DNA from: Tyto alba
Lineage: Eukaryota; Chordata; Aves; Strigiformes; Tytonidae
Assembly (NCBI RefSeq): GCF_018691265.1
Contig: NW_024881316.1
Location: 10,972,819 to 11,036,818, forward strand
DNA: 64,000 nucleotides
Reading direction: 5' to 3'
Part shown: piece by piece, positions 34,116 to 43,779 of the stretch
Layout: every line of letters begins with the position of its first letter
Position numbering within the stretch: the first letter of the stretch is position 1
Program-made: the position numbers and the translations under genes
Notes under the pieces: generated by a model
The model's database searches: none
What the model was told of the DNA's origin: nothing
What the model saw: the letters and a program-made list of their open reading frames with translations, nothing else

Positions 34116-37100
34116 CTCTGAGAGCTGCCTGGGGAGCCTAACCCTTACATGGGGATGGGGTGTAGGGAAGGCAGAGGCGGGTAAGCAATGTTAAGAGGTG
34201 TGAGATGTGAAGTGCATAATACAATCAGATGTATGGATTAGTGAAAGCCACTTTCACAGAGGTAGTGAAGAGGAGACAAACAGGCATATCACCAAGAGAT
34301 ACAGCAGTCTGCATATGGAAAGGATGGGAAAGAGAGTCCCGACCCTTCCATAAAAATATACTTCTCTAGCCTGACAAGAGCAATAATGTTGAAAGAGCTT
34401 CTGGTTGTGAAAAGTAGGTCTGGTCAGCCCTGGGGTTGCCGGGTGCCAGCAGGTCCCTAACCACGGAGTCAGGGCACGCAGCTTGATGGTGTGATGAGCC
34501 CTGTCCCCCCGGGGTGGGGACACAGCCAGGCTCACCCCCCAGAAGAAGGGGAGGGTGGCACAAAGCAGCACTCCTATGGGAGAGGAGGAGAGGCTGGGCG
34601 AGGTGCTCTCAGCCCTCCTGGTGCGGGGCCACAGCCGCAGCCCCCGCTCTGCGGTCAGCCCCGCCACAGTCCTTGCAGGCAGCCGCCGCCACTGCTCTCT
34701 CCTTCTCTTAACATCCCCCGTTTGGTTTTTGTGTGAAGCCGGCCACCGGCCACCCACAGCCTTCTGAATTACTGCCCTTTGCTGTGAGCAACCCTGCTCT
34801 TTCACTGGGTAAAGCCTTTTCCTTTCTTGTCACATAAATTTTCTGTAAGGGTCATGCAAGAGCAACCACAAGAGAGACCCAGGAAAACACAGCTTATGAA
34901 TTTGAGGGAAGACATGGAGAAAATTGCAGTCAGCTTGGCACGTGTGCTTAGTAAGACAGTTAGAGAAAAGAATAAAAGCCCCACAGTGCAAAAAGGTTAA
35001 CATAGAAAAGAAGCAGCAAAGCATGGAGACACAATACTGTCCTCTGAGAGCATTTTGAGTGCACACACCCCCTTGCTCAATTGTTCAAGCTATCAGTTTT
35101 GTTGTGCCCTCAGACCCTCCCTTCTTAGGAGCATCAGTTGAGAACTGAATCACCACAAAAGAGCTGAGAACGTTTCTTCAATCTGGTGGCACCATACAAG
35201 GAAGGCAGCACAAGAATGGGTCTATATGTCAGCAGGTCTTCTCTGACCTAAACATTCACAGCAAATCCAGTCAAAATCACCCAACAAACAAAACAGGTCA
35301 GGGTATGAAAAAGGTATGAACAGCCCCTTCCTGCCCTCGAGTCTCCTAAAGCCAGATGCCTTCACTCTCCCAGAGTGAACAATGTTATCTCCAAACAGTC
35401 AGTACTGTCTCCAGCAAAGACATAGCCAAGAAAAGACATTGCTGCCTTGGCATGCCTGTCTCAATGGCTTCAATTACCAGTGCATTAGTCCACTTTTAAA
35501 AATGATTGACAGTTCTAGCCCTTAAAAATAAGGGCTGCAGAGCAAATATCACCTCTCTTCTTCCCCTGGGACACATCTGCCCGGGACACTCTCTGAAGCA
35601 GGTACTTGCAGCTTCTTCAGAGTATGAGCTGAGCCCTACCTGGTATGGGCTGTCAGTGCTGCAAGACCTCTCGGAGACACAGAGATACATGCAGAATGGT
35701 AAAAGTTGATGTAGTGACCGCTCTGGAGTTGGATAACTGCAGCTTCTGCTTAAACAGACTAATTACTGCAGGGCCTTTTTAGGAAAGATCATGGTAATTA
35801 TATATGTTCAGTTCATGATGGGACTTGTGCCCACCAGAGGTTAGAGTTTTACTGGCACGGTAGCTGTTTCCCACCTTTGCAGATGTGAGCTGCAGCCTGC
35901 CTGTGCCAGGCTCCGCGCCGCGGGGCTGCCTGTGCCGAAGGACGGGCTGGAGCGTGTCTGGCTCTCGCCCTACCTTGCCCGGGATTGCCCAGAACTGACA
36001 TCTCCAGCAGTGTTCAGGTTCTGTGTCATCCTGGGTGTTGTGGCAGGAATCGCTTGTTGGTGACGCACTGGCAATGGTGGCCTAAGCCCTGCCTCTGCTT
36101 GCGTGGGCTGCACTTTCGGGGATGGAGAGGAATGGTGCTGGTCAAACAGCACATCCTTTACATGGGCAGGATAGCGAATGCCTGTTGTGGAGGGGACGTG
36201 TAGATTAGTGCTACAAAAGGGAGCAGTTTGCTGTGCACTGAAGGTTTATGATGCCGGAGTGCACAACACCTGGCTGTGACCTTCACAGCCATCTCAGGTT
36301 GGCGGTAGCTGAATCTCCCGACTACTGCACTGAGTGTCCAAAGACGCTTGGGAGTGAACTGCCTCTTTGCATTATTTGCACGGTGACAGCACCTGAATGC
36401 CTGAGCCAGGTGGTGCTCTGTGGCCTGGCGCAAGCACCGAGTCAGAAACGTTTCTCGCTTTGAGGAGCTGATGTAAGAGCCACCGCTTTGGTCATCACTA
36501 GGCCTGCCGTCTCTACAGAGGAATGAGAGCCAAAACCCTGATTCATCTTCTGAGATATGCGTGAATGCTCAGCTTCAAGCACACACTTGAGTCTTACACA
36601 AACCATCTGAGAGCAATCAGGCTGTGAATTTTTGGTCGTCCTCTACTGCACAAGAAGAAACATTGTGTTTAGTTACATTGAAGGTCTCCATGATTAGAAA
36701 GGCTTGTTCTTTCCTGACTGAAGGAGAGAGGAAGATACAAGACAGACATATTTGCTGCCTAGTAAACTTCATATTCAACCTTTTCCTTTCACACCGACAC
36801 AAAACTGTACGCACATGCTCCTGCCTCACTGTGAAACCTGTGGTTAGGTCCTTGCCTGGCTTACTAAATGTCTGACTTTCCCATCTCTTGCCGAGGGATG
36901 CGTCAAGAGACTCTCATTTGCCATGGAGACCATCCCCTGCCTCATCTATCAAGAGATCATCCTGCGTGCTGCAGCAAGGAAACTTCCCCAGCCCAGGGGT
37001 TGCCTAGGGGTCGGTCCCTGGGGCCATGGCTCTGCTCTGCTCCCACCCAGTGCTCCAGGGCAGCCCCCACACAGTGTAAAACACGGCACTGCCAGCTCCC

Positions 37101-37204
37101 CTCGACCCGCTGGCTGGCTCCGGGACTGGTGCCCCTGTGTCCCAGCCGAGGTGATTCTCATTCCAATGCCAGCAGGTCTTAGAGCTGCAAATAACAAGCT
37201 CAGG
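34116..37204. other. Noncoding sequence with two GC-rich patches
   Basis: No gene is recognised. 34430-34760 is GC-rich with about 14 CpG by hand count, a density still well below CpG-island expectation. 35890-35985 is short but CpG-dense (about 9 CpG in roughly 100 bases). A 183-codon minus-strand frame (34254-34805) covers the first patch and is Arg/Pro/Ser-rich, as GC-rich noise tends to be. 36000-37200 is moderately GC-rich with overlapping random frames on both strands. Confidence 0.6.
35890..35985. other. Small CpG cluster
   Basis: The stretch includes ctccgcgccgcgggg (35910-35924) and five further CpG up to about 35981, the densest CpG cluster in the window. At around 100 bp it is too short for a classical CpG island, and no TATA box, exon or open frame of interest adjoins it. 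It could be a minor promoter of a noncoding transcript or simply a GC fluctuation. Confidence 0.4.
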
Positions 37205-37375
37205 CCCAGGGCTGACTTCCTTTGGCAAGTCTGTGTGCTCACACTGTGCCTCAGTTTACCCTTCCGTTACATGGGGATGATCGCACCTTCCTGCCTCGCA
37301 GGCTTGTAAATGTTATCTTCAAGGCTTCAGATGGGAGATGTTGTAAATGTCATCTCTAATAATTTATATGTCACA
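37205..37375 (+). repeat. MIR-like SINE relic (sense)
   Basis: The core of MIR is easy to follow: ctttggcaagtc (37220-37231), then actgtgcctcagtttaccc (37243-37261), acatggggatga (37269-37280), and a cttcctgcctcgcaggcttg block (37287-37306), equivalent to the 'counts on one hand' tail region. The order and spacing match the ancient amniote SINE. No tRNA head could be read on its left side. The right end merges with the small repeats around 37305-37395. Confidence 0.7.
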
Positions 37376-37395
37376 ATAATAATTTATATGTCCCA
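37305..37395. repeat. Small local duplications
   Basis: ttgtaaatgt followed by (t/c)atct occurs at 37305-37319 and 37341-37355. Immediately after, aatttatatgtc is repeated at 37361-37372 and 37381-37392 with a 20-bp step. Both look like replication slippage at the end of the MIR relic. Confidence 0.75.
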
Positions 37396-39974
37396 AGCTG
37401 GAAATACACTTTCACTTGTTCCCACCGGGAAAAGTGGCATTTGGGCAGTTAGGAAGAGTCAGGCAGCTCTGCCACCTTGCTGCTCTCCCTTCCCATTGAA
37501 CCAATGCAACCCAGGGCAAAACTCAGCAAAGGGAGTTGAAAAATGAATTAAAGAGCAGAATGCAAGGGAAGGAGGCTGAAGTGGCAGCACAGCTAATATG
37601 CAAGAGCCAGACCTACCCAGGTTGGTGGATAATGAGTTGTCAGGATTATATGTGGCAGCAGAATGGCTGGATTTGAAGTGGAATTATTGAACTGATTATG
37701 GGCAAGTTCTTGTATCTACATCCTGCCGGAGTGCAAATAATGAGCAGCAAACAAGGCGAGAGGCATGCCAAGCCAGGAGAACAGGGAGACAAAGTATTAT
37801 CTGTCAGAGAGAGACACAAATTGAAAAAAGGGAGTCATTAACAGAAGGAGATAAATCTGTGAAAGGGGAAGAGTGACAAGAAAGAGAGAGGATTTCGCTG
37901 TGCAATGGGAAGTACTCTTTTTTTAATGCTATATATCCCCAGCGAGTGAGTGGTTGTATCCCACACCTGGCTGCGGTGGTGTATCTGAGACTGTATGTGT
38001 CATGACACGGTGCTGCTGCATGTACCTTCCCTGGCCTGACACGTGCGTGTCTCCTGGTCCGTATGTGCTGCTGTGAGCGCGGTGCATCCCTGTGAGTGAT
38101 GAACTACTTTCATCAGTCCGCACTAAATGCTGAGAATTAGTGGAGCTATAAGCCATATTTCATGTTAGGTTACAGGGGAAAACAGTAGGAGATAGGATTT
38201 ATGCTCTCTGTATAAATGAACTTCATAAGCTTTTCTTCGCAAGGGAAAAAAAAAAAATGTGTCTGATAAAGTTCTGCACTGAAAAAAAAAAAAAAAAAGC
38301 AACATTTCTAAAGTGGGAAAAAAACAACTTTTGTTATCACCGGTGATTAATTGAATTGATGCGTAGCTGGTGTTCCAGAGCAGTGGAGATTAGAAACAGT
38401 GACAGAGTATGCCCCAGTGGTCCCCATTCTGCTATTACCTGAAATTACAGTCCAAGGCAGACTGACTTGTGTGCCCCACAAATTCATAAAAATTCAAGAG
38501 CCACTCTCACCAGTCTACTTTTGATAAATTCTTTTTGATTCAGTAACCTTTCTTAATGGAATTTCTCTCTCTCTTCCTTTCTTTTCTTTTACCCTTTTTT
38601 TCCACTTTGGTCCACACATTTATTATTCCCTCCCACTCTCCTCCGTGGGAGTGCAGACCTCTGACTAAACATCCATGTGGTAATCTGTACAGGAATTTAC
38701 TGATGGTGCATGACAGAAGGGACTTAAAGAAAATTATGCATTTCTCAGATCTACCCTAGGGCACACAAATCAAAGTCTCCCCTGAACACTATATAGTAAA
38801 ACTGAAAGTAGCTACACTTTATATGGAAATTAGATGATCCTAGGACATAATACAACTAAACATATATCAAAACATAGTGACAATGAACACAGAAACTGCT
38901 TTCTCTTTAGTGAGGATATAAAACTCTATTTTGTTTTATCTCTTCTAATGTATGTCTTTTTCTCAGGTGATGAAAAAAAAAACACTAGGAATATTCATTC
39001 TCTGGACAGGCTTCAGAGCTCAAGATTCTTTTTTCATTTCTATTTTGCTTATAGGCCGCCTTTATTTTTCACCACCATAAGGAGGGTATTTAGAATAGGT
39101 CACACAATAGCAAATACCTTGATCTCTTATGGACTCAATCAGAAAGGGAAGAACATAATTTGGGGGAGGCGGCAATATCTTGTGGTTCTTCTAGTGCAGG
39201 GCAGGATGCAAGGGAACATGTCTAATTTTGCTTTCTTTTTCACTCTTTTCTTGATTGTTTTATAATAAAAGGAAATGTAAAGTGTGGCAGTGTGATATCT
39301 TGTATGTAATGCCTGATGCTTTTCCTCACACTAGTTCCTTCCCGGGGGATGAGCCATTAACAGCAGAGCCCCTCCAGCTGCTATTGTTGATGGCTGTGCA
39401 AAAGCAGCTGCCACATGCAGGTTCATTGCAGCTGGGACATAGATCCTACAACATCTGGGATTATGTCACTTCCCTCCAGGGCTTCTGCAGACCTTTCATA
39501 CTCCATTGTTTTGATGAAATGGGGAGTGGAGGCTGGAGAGATCCACGTATGATTTGTGCACTGAAACAAGCTGAAGAGGGACAGAGAAGGTTCCATGTGA
39601 AATCCAAACAGAAAAGCAGAAGAGATATAAGGAAGGTCATGTTTATTCCACTAGTATTCCTTGTTCAGCATTTGAAGAATTAACTTGCTGCAATACTTGG
39701 TATTGTCATGTTATAGCATGAGGAATCAGCTCATTTTGAGGCAGCATAAGATAAAAAGGAGATGCCAAAGTTCAGGATCCCTTGGGATTCTCGGTCTTGA
39801 CAGGCTGACAGATTAGCCCAAGCCCTTTCCCACTTCCATAGGTGCATGGGATCGGATTTCAGCTTGCAACACATCTCAACAGAGTGTGGTGGTACAGGTC
39901 AGCTCATCCCCAAATGCAACAGGGCACCAAAATAGAAGCAGGAAAGAACAAATAGCCAGAACATAGAGCGTGTT
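37396..39974. other. Unique noncoding sequence, no gene seen
   Basis: Purine-rich stretches occur at 37540-37910 on the plus strand. A-runs occur at 38248-38258 and 38282-38298. Two neighbouring open frames of 143 and 142 codons (38834-39265 and 39255-39683) overlap by a few bases but have no recognisable features, so I treat them as chance. Confidence 0.6.
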
Positions 39975-40140
39975 TGCTGAGCAGCTACGGGTTCGGGCTC
40001 CTATTCCATGACAATCTTTCTCTGGCCAAGTCTATTAGTTTCTCTGTGTCTCATCTACATATTCATAAATTCAAAATGAAACTAGTTTCCTGCCTCACAG
40101 GACCAATATTAAAGGTAAATTGTATTAAATATTGTAACCT
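39975..40140 (+). repeat. MIR-like SINE relic (sense) with B box
   Basis: A tRNA-type B box with one mismatch (gggttcgggctcct, 39989-40002) is followed by the MIR core in order: tggccaagtctattagtttc (40023-40042), ctctgtgtctcat (40043-40055), a degraded 'fewer-gapped' section, and cctgcctcacaggacc (40090-40105). This is the most complete MIR-like copy in the window, with both head and core. It is diverged, as expected from its age. Confidence 0.7.
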
Positions 40141-40475
40141 ACTCTAGTGGTGTGATACCACAGGCTATTTAAGTACCAAAGAGAAAAGGAGGGAAATTTT
40201 ATATGCAGTTTCCCATTGTGGCAGAAGAAGAGCAGATGGTGATGTCAGCCTTTAAAAGACCAACATGACACTGGAAAAAAACATTTGTGCTTTCCCCCAA
40301 AAATAAGCAGAGGCCTTGAGAAGTGGAAATTCATTGAGGGCTCAACTGGAACAAACAAATCAATGGAACAGCTAACTTCTTGATGCTTGCATATATTATG
40401 GAAATATATTTCCATGTGGTGTGGATGATGGTGGTGGGTGACTCCCTGCTGTGGGGCAGGCAGTTGACGGAGGCA
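40141..40475. other. Unique noncoding sequence, no gene seen
   Basis: A mixed stretch between the MIR relic and a CR1 fragment. No exon-like or repeat structure was recognised. Confidence 0.65.
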
Positions 40476-40712
40476 AGGGATTATCCCTCTTTATTCATTA
40501 GACCACATGTGATACTACATCCAGTTTTGAGCTCCTTGATACATAGGAAAGGCACTGGTAAATGGGAACAAATACAGCAGAGGGCCAGCAAGATGGCTGG
40601 GGGCACCTGCCCCATGAGGATGTGCTGAGGGAGCTGGGCTTGTTCAATGTGCAGAAAAGGTGAATTTGGGGGCACCTAACGGCCACCTACCACCTGCGAG
40701 GAGGCCATCATG
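40476..40712 (+). pseudogene. CR1 LINE internal fragment (sense)
   Basis: Sense-strand CR1 ORF2 coding sequence can be followed from ccctctttattcattagacc (40485-40504), the 'VRPHLEYCIQFWAP'-equivalent region, through acatccagttttgagctcc (40517-40535), agcagagggccagcaagatg (40575-40594) and gctgagggagctgggcttgttc (about 40624-40645). It ends near the 'YLRGG' codons at about 40712. Several indels break the frame. The 3' UTR with terminal octamers is missing, which is unusual for CR1 because insertions normally keep the 3' end, so the fragment must have lost it by later deletion. Confidence 0.85.
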
Positions 40713-43090
40713 ACATGTCCTGGGGTCCTTCCCCACCTGAATGAATCTACCAGTCAAAATATCTATATCTTTCTTAACAGTAAGAAGGAGAGGCACAGTC
40801 ATCTTCTGTGGAAAGGTACTTTGTTTATGTTTAAAGAGATAGCATATATAGATATAACATCTAGAAAAAGCCCTGCCAGTACACTGTATCCTTTAAATAT
40901 CTGAGGATATGGAACAAGACTTGTTCAGTGCCTGGGTCATCTTTCTCAGCAGATGCTATCTCTTAATTTCTTTTACATGGCAGATGAGATGTTTCCCCTT
41001 CAGTAACACACACATCTTGAACAGATATCACAGATGTCATTGAGAAACAGGTTTCCTGTCTTGTTTTTTCTTTTTCTGTTTTGAACAGTACATAAACTGT
41101 CCTACTGAAGACAGAGAAAGGGCTCGGAGTTAAAAATGCCCCTATTTACAGCAGTGCCTCAATACTGCTGGTATTACAATGTTATCTTTCATGCAAGCAA
41201 TGCTACTAAGAAATCATGGCAATCAAGGAGGAACTGGAGATGATGCTTCTGCTAATTAAAAGGAAAACACAGGTACCACAGCAAGTCCCCATCTGCCCAC
41301 CTTGTCTCCCCACCAGCTGTGTGCAGATGTTTCTGCTGGGCTGAGGAAGAGGCACAGTGGCAGAGGAGCCTGCTTTTCTGCATGGGAAAGGGCAGTGTGT
41401 ATTTCCATTCTGGGGAGACCAGCCCATACAGACCTGCTTGAGCTCGGCTCTGGCATCAGCGTGCGGCTCCCTGCAGCCCTGGCCCCCCTGCTGCCCACTC
41501 CCCGGGCCCCACCAGGAGCATTATCTTTGTTACAGCACACAAAGATACAGCTCTGGCTTCTTTATGGCTCAAGCAGAATATTAATTCCAACATTCTGGCG
41601 ATTCCTTTCCTACTTCACAGGCACAGTGCTCAGCTTGCACCCCTAACACTGACTTCAGGTAGATCCCCTATCCTTTCGGGGCTTCTTATGTATCCTCCTG
41701 TATATCTAAGACTTGCCCATGACACAGATGTCTGGAGAGGATTCACCCATGAATCTCTGGGAAGAGACTTGTAAAGGGTTATTATTTATCACATTTTTTC
41801 ATGTGAAAATGGCTGTGCGGCAGTGCAGACAAAATCCCAGCTCAGCACTGGAAGGATAGCTGACGCTGTCCTGCATCTGTATCAACTGCAAATGCTTTAG
41901 CATCTTGCAGGATAAAAACATAGGGGTAAGGTTACAGTGTTCGTTACGCAGGATAGATGTAGCTAGGCGGTATATCATTCTTCCAGAAAATGGCCAGGAG
42001 AGCAGATCTGAGATAGGCTATCTTCATATTAAACAGAACTCTTCATTATAGCAGTTGAAACTCAGCCAGTTACTTCCCAAAGAGCAAAGCATGGCAGATG
42101 CCTTCACCATTGTGACCTGTCACATGAAGATTTATAAGCCATGATGATGAGAACAATTCAGCTCTCCCGCTTAGCCAACAAAATAAAATACTTGTTATTT
42201 GCTGGGAAAGTAAGGACGTAGTTCTGGACTGGTACAGCCATCGTGGCTGCTCAGAGAAATAGAGCCCATCACACCACAGTGCCAGCAACTCACTCCTCCC
42301 GTGACCAAGTATTTGAGGAGGGTCACAGGCTGCAAGGAGTACACGGTGCTCGCCAGCTGAACCACAGCAGTTGGTATGGAGAATACTGATGGAAGAGCAG
42401 AGGGAGGTAACTTCACCAGGAAATATGACTGGCTGTCTTTGGGAGGGAGACCTTTGCTATAGAAGAGAAAGTTATAGCAAGAAGAATGAGTGGAAGAGTA
42501 TCCTGGATAAACTGCAACTGGAATAAGGAACACCTCTGAATAAGAAATGGGAAAATAGATAAAGAAAAGAGCAGAGCAGGAAGGACTAAAGTTTAGAGGA
42601 GATGTGAGGATTTGCTTAAAGTGGGCAAGGAAAGATGAAGGAGCTATAAAGAGGAATGGAGAATTTGGCTAGCAGGCAGAAGGCAAACAGGAAAACTGTA
42701 GTGGGGCAGAGGTAGAAATAATTTGAAGAAAAAGGATCAAAACAGAGGGCAGGAAGAAACAGGAGCGAAGATGTTGCTGCGCCAAGTGTTTACAGACTTT
42801 TGTGATGATGGTTACCTGGGTGCCTATGTGCTGTGCTTCCCACCTCTTCCAGGCTGGGAGCACGGTAGAGATGCCCGTGTCGGCCCTGCACGAAGCCAGC
42901 ATGGCCCCGCAGGCTGTGCGGCACATCTTCCTTCCCTCAGATTTGTACCTCACCAATAAAGCTTGCTTACAGATTGGTAGCCATGTGCTGTAGAGTCCAG
43001 AACCCAATACCTGAAAAGCAGTTATTTAACATTCACAAATTAATATCCAGCTCCTGGAGTCATATGGCTCTTGAGTCTTCGGCAAGCTGC
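40713..43090. other. Unique noncoding sequence, no gene seen
   Basis: No recognisable gene or repeat. 42470-42770 is purine-rich on the plus strand. Around 41420-41510 there is a GC-richer patch with overlapping open frames of about 75-114 codons lacking any domain features. Confidence 0.65.
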
Positions 43091-43091
43091 C

Positions 43092-43117
43092 GTTTCTCTT
43101 TTCCTTTTCTTCTTTTT

Positions 43118-43149
<32 letters not shown>

Positions 43150-43152
43150 CCC
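43092..43152. repeat. 61-base polypyrimidine tract
   Basis: Nearly pure T with scattered C, ending tttcccag. It looks like a strong splice acceptor (polypyrimidine tract plus cag) on the plus strand, but no plausible exon follows: the downstream frames are short and featureless. On the minus strand it would be a poly-A-like tail without a recognisable element body. Confidence 0.8.
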
Positions 43153-43704
43153 AGCGCATACAAGATAGTGTGGAGCTGTTGATGTGTTTAGTACAGGTTT
43201 ATCTTGAAGACATCTGCTTATGCCAAGGGAATAGTATGAACTCCCAGTGACCTGTAGAGCCTGCATTCCTAATTAGCGGAAAAATATTCCATAATCAGGG
43301 TATTGCCATTTCAATGGAGTCTAAAGATAGAAAGGTCATGTTCTTGTCTGGGGTCACAAATAATCACTTCTCACTATATAGCTTCATTCTAACCTAGAGT
43401 TAACCAGGTGCAAAGCTGGTAAGCTTCGGGGACCAGATTACACTGTCTCACAGAGTACATCTACCCTGAGGGCTGCCTTATGTTTTACTCACGTTCTTGC
43501 TTCCAACCTCTAACAAACCTGTACAAACCCTTTAAGCATGACTGGGTAAGTGCTCTGAAACAATGCCTGCTTTTACGGCTGCTTTGCTGCAGGCCATTAG
43601 CCCTGAGAAGGTGCAACAATCACAAAGAGCTGAGCATGTGCCCTCCAGCATCCTCACACCATCCCCACCCAGCACCTGCCTGCCCTTCTTGCCACACACT
43701 CCTC
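43153..43704. other. Unique noncoding sequence, no gene seen
   Basis: A mixed-composition stretch between two poly-T tracts. No repeat or exon was recognised. Confidence 0.65.
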
Positions 43705-43779
43705 ATTTGCTTCCTACCCACCTGCCTTCTTTTTTTTTTTTTTTTTTTTTTTTTTATTTGCCTCCTGACCACCTGCCTT
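43705..43779. repeat. Poly-T flanked by 24-bp imperfect direct repeats
   Basis: A run of 25 T (43731-43755) is flanked by two similar sequences, 43705-43728 and 43756-43779. Both begin atttgc and both contain ccacctgcctt; 20 of 24 positions are identical. The step is 51 bp. Either a 24-bp segment plus T-run duplicated in tandem and the run then expanded, or an A-tailed sequence inserted on the minus strand with a target-site duplication. Confidence 0.8.

Noticed and set aside
34430..34760. Possible CpG island
   Set aside because: A hand count gives about 14 CpG in 330 bases, too few for the GC content to meet the usual observed/expected threshold.
34254..34805. 183-codon minus-strand open frame
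   Set aside because: It coincides with a GC-rich patch, where stop codons are rare, and is Arg/Pro/Ser-rich with no recognisable feature.
38834..39683. Two adjacent plus-strand frames of 143 and 142 codons overlapping by a few bases
   Set aside because: They suggest a frameshifted gene at first sight, but neither half has recognisable motifs and there are no exon-like boundaries.
43092..43152. Strong polypyrimidine tract plus cag resembling a splice acceptor
   Set aside because: No plausible exon follows, and similar T-runs without exons occur at 43731, 51001 and 59826.
43060..43266. Lysine-rich minus-strand frame (also at 43620-43865 and 59652-59867)
   Set aside because: The lysines are translations of homopolymer A-runs, not protein sequence.
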